Part shown: piece after piece, positions 57,836 through 64,000 of the stretch
Numbering within the stretch: position 1 is the stretch's first letter
Layout: every line of letters starts with the position of its first letter
Assembly: GCA_965198855.1 (NCBI GenBank)
Contig: CBDAPZ010000002.1
Coordinates: forward strand, 496,001-560,000
Length of the DNA: 64,000 nucleotides
Source of the DNA: BOG-908 sp965198855
GTDB lineage: Bacteria; Pseudomonadota; Alphaproteobacteria; Acetobacterales; Acetobacteraceae
Direction: 5' to 3'
Notes under the pieces: generated by a model
What the model saw: the letters and a program-made list of their open reading frames with translations, nothing else
What the model was told of the DNA's origin: nothing
Databases searched by the model: none
Made by a program: the position numbers and the translations under genes

Positions 57836-59521
57836 GTGCAGGCTAATTTCATGTGGGTGATGGCTCTTGCACTTGCGGGGGCGGGTTTGGCCTGGTTGTT
57901 CAGTAAGGCGGCTGCCCGGCTTGCCCTCTCCCGGGCGAAATACCCATCTCTGACTGGCCATGTAAAATGGTCGCTTCGCATAGCCAGGCTGATACCATTC
58001 TACACCTATGATGACAGCCGCTTCTTTCGCTGCGACGCTGCACCAGATGCCATTGCGATGCGCCGCCGCCGCGGCTTTGAGCGCTTGTCCGCTCTCTATC
58101 GCGAACGTTTTGCATGCACGGCCAAGCTGACGGCGGAGAACCGGGCGGGCTTGTCCGATCTTCAGTTCACGTCGGCGTATCGCGTGCCGTTTCAGTTCAG
58201 CGCGACGGTGCAGGAGAATCTTGCAGCCGGGTCCTTCTTGCAGTCGGCGGCGGGTGTCACGGTCACCGATCTCGACGGCAACGAGTTGTACGATCTGACG
58301 GGCTCTTATGGGGTGAACCTGTTTGGCAGCGACTTCTACAAGCATTGTATTCAGGCGGGAGCCGAGCGGGTGAAAGATCTCGGCATGGTGCTCGGCGCCT
58401 ACCATCCCGTCGTGGCCGATAATGTGGCGCGCCTCCGGGCAATTTCCGGCATGGACGAAATATCGTTCCATATGTCCGGCACGGAGGCGGTGATGCAGGC
58501 GGTGCGGTTGGCGCGCTACCATGCGAACAAACCATTCGTGGTACGGTTCTGCGGCGCGTATCACGGCTGGTGGGGTGACGTGCAGCCCGGAGCCGGCAAC
58601 CCAATGCCGGCGAACGCCACACTGACTCTTGCCGACATGTCGGAGCAAACGCTGGCTGTGCTGCGCCGGCGTCGGGATATCGCATGCGTGCTCGTCAATC
58701 CCCTTCAGGGATTGCACCCTAATTCCGGTGCACCGTCGGACTCCACGTTGATCGATAGCAGCCGCAAAGCGCGCTTTGACCGCAATGCCTACACCGAGTG
58801 GTTGCGCAAACTGCGGACGGTCTGCACCGAGAAGGGCATCGCATTGATCTTCGATGAGGTTTTCGTCGGGTTCCGCCTCGCGCCGGGAGGAGCAAAGGAA
58901 TATTTCGGCATACAGCCGGACATGATCACCTACGGGAAGTCGCTGGGGGGCGGCCTTCCGGTCGGCGTGCTGTGCGGCCATAGCCATCTGATGCGGCGGT
59001 TCCGCAACGACAGGCCGGCCGATGTGTGCTTCGCGCGCGGCACGTTCAACGCCCATCCGCATGTCATGGGAACGATGAATGAATTCCTGAACAGACTCGA
59101 TGATGCGGATATATCCGCCTTGTATCAGGATCTGGATGCACGCTGGGATGGCCGCGCCGCGGCACTGAATACGCGGCTGGAAGCGGCAGACGTGCCGGCG
59201 CGGGTCGCGAACATGTCGTCCATCTGGACGGTGCATTACGCCACGCCCTCGCGCTACAATTGGATGCTGCAATATTATTTGCGCGCCGAGGGTTTGGCTC
59301 TCAGCTGGGTCGGTACGGGCCGGCTGATTTTCAGCCTTAATTACACCGACGAGCAGTTCTCGGTTGTAGCCGATCGCTTCGTTGCTGCGTGCGAGGCCAT
59401 GCGAGATGATGGATGGTGGTGGTCCGACGACACCGCATCCAACACCGCGATCAAACGCCAAGTCCTTCGGGAGCTGGTTGCCGTTGCGTTGCGGCGACCG
59501 CTCCCGGCGCTGGCTCAATGA
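57836..59521 (+). CDS. Membrane-anchored class III aminotransferase, GSAM-like
   Basis: A 561-residue PLP enzyme. An N-terminal membrane helix (ANFMWVMALALAGAGLAWLF) is followed by about 120 unassigned residues, then a class III aminotransferase core: MSGTEAVMQAVRLARYHANK, FCGAYHGWWGDVQPG, ALIFDEVFVGFRLAPGG, and ITYGKSLGGGLPVGVLCG with the PLP lysine. It is closest in style to glutamate-1-semialdehyde aminomutase but longer and membrane-bound, so haem synthesis is unlikely. Start is GTG at 57836; ATG at 57851 is an alternative. It lies among phospholipid genes. Substrate unknown. Confidence 0.88.
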   Translation: MQANFMWVMALALAGAGLAWLFSKAAARLALSRAKYPSLTGHVKWSLRIARLIPFYTYDDSRFFRCDAAPDAIAMRRRRGFERLSALYRERFACTAKLTAENRAGLSDLQFTSAYRVPFQFSATVQENLAAGSFLQSAAGVTVTDLDGNELYDLTGSYGVNLFGSDFYKHCIQAGAERVKDLGMVLGAYHPVVADNVARLRAISGMDEISFHMSGTEAVMQAVRLARYHANKPFVVRFCGAYHGWWGDVQPGAGNPMPANATLTLADMSEQTLAVLRRRRDIACVLVNPLQGLHPNSGAPSDSTLIDSSRKARFDRNAYTEWLRKLRTVCTEKGIALIFDEVFVGFRLAPGGAKEYFGIQPDMITYGKSLGGGLPVGVLCGHSHLMRRFRNDRPADVCFARGTFNAHPHVMGTMNEFLNRLDDADISALYQDLDARWDGRAAALNTRLEAADVPARVANMSSIWTVHYATPSRYNWMLQYYLRAEGLALSWVGTGRLIFSLNYTDEQFSVVADRFVAACEAMRDDGWWWSDDTASNTAIKRQVLRELVAVALRRPLPALAQ

Positions 59522-60147
59522 CCGAGTTCAATGGCGTCGCTGTTGGAGCCTTCTTCTGATTCCTCTTCTCCTTTGCGACGATGGAGCAACGAGAGCGGTG
59601 CTGCGCGATACAGAATGATATCATTGAATGGATCAGTGATGATCTTGGTGGCCCATACCAGCCCTGTCGTGACATCCTTGATAATGAACAATTGGATTGT
59701 GCGGAACAGCAGACCTCCCAAACCGATGGTCAGCCAGAGTATGCCGACATGATGGGCAAAGGCGGTGAGCGTATCGGCCGGTTGGCAAAGGCCGAGCGCC
59801 GTAGGATCGATCACCAGCAGCAAGGGCGAAAGCGCCCAGACTGACATCAGAACGATCTTGCGTCGCAGATTATAACCGACCTTGATTTCCTCCTTGTGAG
59901 CGTGGGTTGCGTGGTTGACCCGGTCGTATGTCTTAGGCTCGAAAACGAGATGCCCGATCTGACGGCTGGTCATCGAGACCAGCCAGGCCAGCAGTGCTGC
60001 CAGCGCAGGGTCTTTGAGCAGCAGAAGATATGCGCAGACGAAGCTGACGGCGCTGAGGAGATGGAGGGCTCGGTTGACCAAGCTATGGTGATAGTAGCGA
60101 TGATCATCCCATCGTTGAACACGAAGAAGTTCGAGAAAGCTGGACAT
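59515..60147 (-). CDS. Membrane protein, possibly Mpo1/DUF962-like
   Basis: A 210-residue protein with about four membrane helices (ALHLLSAVSFVCAYLLLL, LLAWLVSMTSRQIGHLVF, VLMSVWALSPLLLVI, and a fourth near 130-150). The motif HRYYHHSLVNRALHLLSA resembles the YxxxH...N...H start of the Mpo1-like dioxygenase family that shortens 2-hydroxy fatty acids; the likeness is from memory. The ATG at 60147 follows AAGGAA. It is downstream of pmtA on the same strand (44 bp) and overlaps the aminotransferase by 7 bp at the 3' end. Confidence 0.65.
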   Translation of the reverse strand: MSSFLELLRVQRWDDHRYYHHSLVNRALHLLSAVSFVCAYLLLLKDPALAALLAWLVSMTSRQIGHLVFEPKTYDRVNHATHAHKEEIKVGYNLRRKIVLMSVWALSPLLLVIDPTALGLCQPADTLTAFAHHVGILWLTIGLGGLLFRTIQLFIIKDVTTGLVWATKIITDPFNDIILYRAAPLSLLHRRKGEEESEEGSNSDAIELGH

Positions 60148-60191
60148 CAATGTTCCTTCTTGGCGCATTTCGCTAATCCTGGCATCTCTTC

Positions 60192-60854
60192 TCAAGAGGG
60201 CGGAAGATCGTCCAACCTTTTGATCCTGACGATGTAGAAATGTCCCAATGGTGGCAATGCGCGCTTTTCGCGCAATGCCACCATGGGCGAGGTCGCCAGC
60301 CATTCTTCATAGCGGGCCCAGGAAAACTCCGTGCGCCAACCCAAACGACTTGTCAGGGGCATCAGTGTGCGTTCGATCGTGCCACGGATGCCCTGTTCCG
60401 CCCCGATGCGTGTGGTCAGGATGATCTCGCCTCCTGGCCGCACGACGCGCACGAACTCGTTGAGCGCGCGTTCCGGATTGGGCACAGCGGTGACTACATA
60501 CTGGGCGACGACGACATCGAATGATTTATCGGGAAACGCGAGTTGTTCCGCGTCGCCATATTGGATTGCTTCGACATTGGACAGGTTATGTCGCCGCACA
60601 CGCTCGCGTGCCTTGTCGAGCATCGGTTCGGAGATGTCGATGCCGACGATCCTGCTGGTGCTCCGATACGCCGTGAGCGACAGGCCGGTGCCGACGCCAA
60701 CCTCGAGGATACGTCCGCCGATTTCTTCCGTAGCTTCCACGGCCGCATGCCGACCTTGGCGGAACACTGGGCCAAACACCGCATCGTAGATGGGCGCCCA
60801 GCGTCCGTAGGCGTTGGCGACGCCCTGTGTATTCATTGCTACCGACACATTCAT
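60192..60854 (-). CDS. pmtA: Phosphatidylethanolamine N-methyltransferase PmtA (Rhodobacter type)
   Basis: A 220-residue SAM-dependent enzyme that methylates PE to phosphatidylcholine. Visible: NAYGRWAPIYDAVFGPVFRQ, RILEVGVGTGLSLTAYRSTS, GIDISEPMLDKARERVRR, DVVVAQYVVTAVPNPERALN, and the C-terminal ALPPLGHFYIVRIKRLDD. These match the Rhodobacter-type PmtA rather than the rhizobial one. GAGAGG is upstream of the ATG. It fits with psd as the next step toward PC. Confidence 0.92.
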   Translation of the reverse strand: MNVSVAMNTQGVANAYGRWAPIYDAVFGPVFRQGRHAAVEATEEIGGRILEVGVGTGLSLTAYRSTSRIVGIDISEPMLDKARERVRRHNLSNVEAIQYGDAEQLAFPDKSFDVVVAQYVVTAVPNPERALNEFVRVVRPGGEIILTTRIGAEQGIRGTIERTLMPLTSRLGWRTEFSWARYEEWLATSPMVALREKRALPPLGHFYIVRIKRLDDLPPS

Positions 60855-61213
60855 GGCCTCTCGAGTTAAGCAGAACTTGGCAATCCCGACGCGTGATCAA
60901 GAATGCCTGCGGGGGGGGCACGAAGAGAACGTAAGTAGATAGCGTGTTCATGTGATTCGTGTGTTGCAATTGGATGAAGAAGTCGCAGTGCTTCCACTCG
61001 TGACGACGATGCGCCTAACGGCGACACCGATGAAGAACTTCATAAAAGTGAAACAGATCTGCCACCGACGGCTGATGTCCGGAGTGCTATCACTCCGCCG
61101 CCGCAAATGGCGGCAATAATGGCCGAAAGCAGAATTTCTTGATGCAGCCTGAAACGTGGCCCGCAAGACGAATGGCCGCGGCTGCTGGTCTGTCACTCAC
61201 TACGGAGATATAA
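60855..61213. other. 359-bp divergent region between pmtA and the phospholipase gene
   Basis: No gene. It should hold promoters for both genes. A run of eight G (near 60909-60919) and no clear Pho box (CTGTCAT repeats) are seen. Nothing else recognisable. Confidence 0.55.
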
Positions 61214-63148
61214 ATGACGCACACACAGCCTGCCTTGAAGGCGGTATTGCGAAACAGCGCGGCGGTGATGGCCATCTTGCCGATGGTTGCCGGCCCAGCG
61301 CTACCCGCTTTCGCCGCGACCATTCCGAGAACCCCAATCGAGCACATCATCGTCATTGTTGGTGAGAACCGCACTTTCGATCATGTGTTCGCAACCTACA
61401 CCGCGCCCTCTGGCGATGCCGTCAGCAACCTGCTGTCACGCGGTATTATCACCAAAGAAGGCAAGCCAGGGGAAAATTGGGCGCTCGCGACTCAGTACTC
61501 CGCTTCCGTGAAGAACGCCTATTCGATCAGCCCAACCAAGACGGAATATGCGCATCTGCCGCCGATCATGACCGGCGGCGCACCTTCTGCAGCGAGTGAC
61601 ACGGATCCGCCGCCTTTCGCCACGGTCGCCGCCGCAGCAGCGACGCTGGGCGTGATCAATGACGGCATCCCCGTGGCCAGCGCGAGCATCCTCACCACCG
61701 GTGCCACCGGCCTGCCGGCCAACAGCATCGACACGCGCATCCCGAACGCCGCCGCGCCGGAAAACGGGCCCTATCAGATCACCCGCAACATCTCGGCCAA
61801 TAGCTATACCGCCAGCCCGGTCCACCGCTTCTATCAGATGTGGCAGGAGACCGATTGCTCCGTAGCGCATGCGACGAAATTCAATCCATCGGGATGCCAG
61901 AACGATCTCTTCCCCTGGGTAGAGACCACCGTCGGCGCCGGCACCAATGGCGCACCGCAGGCTGCCGGCTTCACCGACCAGACCACCGGTGAAGGCTCCG
62001 CGTCCATGGGTTTCTTCAATATCGCCACTGGCGACGTGCCCGTGTTCAAGACGCTCGCTGACCACTACACGATCAGCGATAATTTTCACCAATCCATCGA
62101 GGGCGGCACCGGCGCCAACCACATCGCACTCGGCACCGGCCTCGCCATCTACTACACCGACGGCCAGGGCAAAATCGCCACGCCGCCGACGCTGGAGATC
62201 GAAGACCCGACCCCGCAACCGGGCACTAATAACTGGTATGCGCAGGATGGCTATTCAGGCGGTTCCTACAGCAAATGCGCCGATGCCGCCCAGCCCGGTG
62301 TGAAGCAGGTGCTGACCTATCTCAAGACACTGCCTTACGCGCCGGCGAATAAATGCGCAGCCGGCGCCTATTACCTCCTTAACAACTACAATCCCGGCTA
62401 TTACGGCGACGGCACAGTGAACACCACGCAATTCACCATCCCGCCTTCGCCGGTTCACACCATCGCCGATAACCTTAATGCGGCCGGCATCAGCTGGGCG
62501 TATTACGGCGCGGGCTGGAACAACTACGTGAAGGATCCGACCAGCGAGCTTGGTTCGATCTATTGCACCATCTGCAATCCGTTCCAGTACGAGACCGAGA
62601 TCATGACCAATGCCGCACAGCGCAGGACGCATCTGAAGGACGTCAGCGAACTCGCAGCCGCCATTCGTAACGGCAACCTGCCTGCGGTCACCATCGTCAA
62701 GCCGGATGGCCTTGCCGACGGACACCCGGCTTCCTCCAAGCTGGAAATCTTCGAGACGTTCAGCAAGACCATCGTTGACGAAGTGAAGAAGAACCCCACC
62801 CTGTTCGCGCATACCGCCATCCTGATCACTTTCGACGAAGGTGGTGGCTACTGGGATAGCGGCTACATCCAGCCGCTCGATTTCTTCGGCGACGGAACGC
62901 GTATTCCCGCGATCATGGTCTCTCCCTACTCCACTGGCGGCCATGTCTCGCACACCTACGCCGATCACGTCTCATTCCTGAAATTCGTCGAGAGAAACTG
63001 GGATCTTCCGGTCATTGCCAAGAATACACGTGACAACCTGCCGAATCCGAAAGCGCTAACCTCCAACCCCTATGTGCCGGTCAACTCGCCTGCCATTGGC
63101 GATATGTTCGACATGTTCGATTTTACCGCGGCGCCGAACCTGAACTAA
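61214..63148 (+). CDS. Exported phospholipase C/acid phosphatase family protein
   Basis: A 644-residue phosphoesterase (PF04185-type). Signal: LRNSAAVMAILPMVAGPALP, AFAA. Active-site marks: IEHIIVIVGENRTFDHVFAT (metal site), NHIALGTGLAIYY, LITFDEGGGYWDSGYIQPLD, and YADHVSFLKFVERNW. The family covers non-haemolytic phospholipase C and AcpA-type acid phosphatases; the chain is about that length. In this neighbourhood phospholipid head-group release is plausible. GGAG lies upstream of the ATG. A strong terminator follows. Confidence 0.88.
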   Translation: MTHTQPALKAVLRNSAAVMAILPMVAGPALPAFAATIPRTPIEHIIVIVGENRTFDHVFATYTAPSGDAVSNLLSRGIITKEGKPGENWALATQYSASVKNAYSISPTKTEYAHLPPIMTGGAPSAASDTDPPPFATVAAAAATLGVINDGIPVASASILTTGATGLPANSIDTRIPNAAAPENGPYQITRNISANSYTASPVHRFYQMWQETDCSVAHATKFNPSGCQNDLFPWVETTVGAGTNGAPQAAGFTDQTTGEGSASMGFFNIATGDVPVFKTLADHYTISDNFHQSIEGGTGANHIALGTGLAIYYTDGQGKIATPPTLEIEDPTPQPGTNNWYAQDGYSGGSYSKCADAAQPGVKQVLTYLKTLPYAPANKCAAGAYYLLNNYNPGYYGDGTVNTTQFTIPPSPVHTIADNLNAAGISWAYYGAGWNNYVKDPTSELGSIYCTICNPFQYETEIMTNAAQRRTHLKDVSELAAAIRNGNLPAVTIVKPDGLADGHPASSKLEIFETFSKTIVDEVKKNPTLFAHTAILITFDEGGGYWDSGYIQPLDFFGDGTRIPAIMVSPYSTGGHVSHTYADHVSFLKFVERNWDLPVIAKNTRDNLPNPKALTSNPYVPVNSPAIGDMFDMFDFTAAPNLN

Positions 63149-63165
63149 TTCGCGGCTATCACGCG

Positions 63166-63207
63166 GGCAAATGCCGGCAGCTTCCGCTGCCGGCATTTGC
63201 CTTTTCC
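63166..63207 (+). terminator. Rho-independent terminator after the phospholipase gene
   Basis: A perfect 15-bp stem GGCAAATGCCGGCAG (63166-63180) / CTGCCGGCATTTGCC (63187-63201), loop CTTCCG, then TTTTCC. Textbook terminator. Confidence 0.92.
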
Positions 63208-63236
63208 AACATCTGAAAACGAGTGCCCCCTCTCGC

Positions 63237-64000
63237 ATGACCGCTCATGATGTCGATCTGCAGTTTTCCCGGAACGAACCCCCGACGGAGCCGCATACCG
63301 CGCCCCCGGAGCGGCCATTCAAGCAGACAGCCTGGCTCTACGCAGCCGTCTCGATCGTTCTCCTGATATGCACCTCCGGCCTGCTGCCTCCGGCCCTCGC
63401 GCCGAAAATTCTGCCGCTGCGCCAATCCGGCATGCTGTTCTCCCTACTTTCGGCCGTCGTGTTGGCTGGCACCTGCATCGGTAGCCGTGCCGCCATCCTG
63501 CCGGGCGCCGGCGCCATCGCAGCAATCGGTCTGGCGCTCACCGGTGTGTTCGCCGGGCGCATGCCCGCTTTCCTGCCGCCTGCCGAAGAGATCGCACTCG
63601 CCAGCGTCGCCGTGTTCGCCAGCTTTCCCTTGCTCGTCGCAGAGCGAATGATTGCAGCTTTGCCGCAAGGTTTGCCCGGTCGCATTGCATTGCGCCGCCT
63701 TGCCATGTTGCCAATCGCCTGCCTGCTTATCGCAGCAATCTCATGCCTTGGTGATGCGGCTTCCTTGCCGTTGCTGCGGCCTGCTTCGCTGATGATCGGC
63801 GTGATCCTCTGCCTCGCCGGCGCGGAATTGTCGTTCCGCATGACCATCGCGTACCTGGCCCCGCAACGTAGCCACGCGCCGCTCGATCTTCTGCTTCTGC
63901 GCCCGCTCGGTCTGCGTCTGTCGCGGCAAAGCTGGGCCTCCAGGCTGCGCGACAATTTTGGCATCGACTTCGCACGAAGCTGGGCGCTGCATTTTTGCGC
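63237..64000 (+). CDS. Membrane protein, partial (runs off the window)
   Basis: Open from ATG 63237 to the window end (254 codons and more), found by direct reading. A Pro-rich start (NEPPTEPHTAPPERPF) is followed by hydrophobic segments (TAWLYAAVSIVLLICTSGLL; MLFSLLSAVVLAGTCIGSRA; LPGAGAIAAIGLALTGVFAG; IALASVAVFASFPLLVAERM; LRRLAMLPIACLLIAAISCL; SLMIGVILCLAGAELSF), then basic RPLGLRLSRQSW and RDNFGIDFARSWALHF. A large N-terminal membrane region before a soluble part is possible; an SPFH-type protein would fit but is only a guess. Confidence 0.7.
   Translation, partial: MTAHDVDLQFSRNEPPTEPHTAPPERPFKQTAWLYAAVSIVLLICTSGLLPPALAPKILPLRQSGMLFSLLSAVVLAGTCIGSRAAILPGAGAIAAIGLALTGVFAGRMPAFLPPAEEIALASVAVFASFPLLVAERMIAALPQGLPGRIALRRLAMLPIACLLIAAISCLGDAASLPLLRPASLMIGVILCLAGAELSFRMTIAYLAPQRSHAPLDLLLLRPLGLRLSRQSWASRLRDNFGIDFARSWALHFC

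Noticed and set aside
57797..59518. 573-codon minus-strand frame
   Set aside because: It is the shadow of the aminotransferase gene on the plus strand.
1..64000. tRNA, rRNA, CRISPR or insertion-sequence transposase genes
   Set aside because: None was seen; the repeat arms are not CRISPR repeats because they are scattered and differ in orientation and spacing.

Overview
The window looks like a chromosomal segment of an alphaproteobacterium, most likely an acetic-acid-bacteria relative (Acetobacteraceae, Rhodospirillales). The reasons are the GC-rich coding DNA, the NepR/PhyR/EcfG general stress module (an alphaproteobacterial signature), the zapA - 6S RNA - fthC order, a Rhodobacter-type PmtA phospholipid methyltransferase, and a dense family of AT-rich hairpin repeats between genes. 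The genus cannot be fixed from the sequence alone. No tRNA, rRNA, CRISPR array, prophage or complete insertion sequence was seen.

0-19.6 kb is mostly housekeeping: dapE and a coupled membrane protein, rnd, aspS, pdxY, an NdvA-type ABC exporter, fthC, a probable 6S RNA, zapA, thiE, a large glycosyltransferase, the tyrosine/histidine-type pair tyrC-hisC, metX and metW, and a MarR-GNAT fusion with a palindromic operator. Two broken genes lie here: a frameshifted membrane-anchored protein at 11.8 kb and a Uma2 nuclease stub at 16.4 kb.

19.7-29.4 kb holds a CsbD stress protein, a PAS-LuxR regulator, a two-gene unit that looks like a peptidoglycan amidase with an exported partner (possible toxin/immunity pair) directly behind fumC, then recQ, cydC and cydD. 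29.5-33.7 kb is a general stress response locus: sensor histidine kinase, NepR anti-sigma factor, two EcfG-type sigma factors and divergent PhyR. 33.8-45.2 kb carries DUF2256, a secreted prolyl oligopeptidase, cbpA/cbpM, a TPR-GGDEF cyclase, recX, a Baeyer-Villiger-type monooxygenase with a SnoaL partner, an exported VOC protein with a Gly/His-rich lipoprotein, and an SDR.

45.4-53.9 kb holds a 43-residue secreted peptide, a GT61 glycosyltransferase, ChaN, an SMR transporter, tag, a three-gene unit (ModA-like binding protein, cytochrome b, MsrP-like molybdoenzyme) and ohrR/ohr with four palindromic operator boxes. 54-63.2 kb is lipid-centred: an SGNH hydrolase, an LpxH-like phosphatase, Psd, a membrane-anchored class III aminotransferase, a membrane protein, PmtA and an exported phospholipase C/acid phosphatase. 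Psd and PmtA together give the route phosphatidylserine to PE to PC; the aminotransferase has no obvious place in that route and is the most intriguing gene there.

Seventeen arms of one AT-rich hairpin repeat are spread between 0.5 and 52.8 kb, some paired into composite elements of about 130 bp, and none was found after 52.8 kb.
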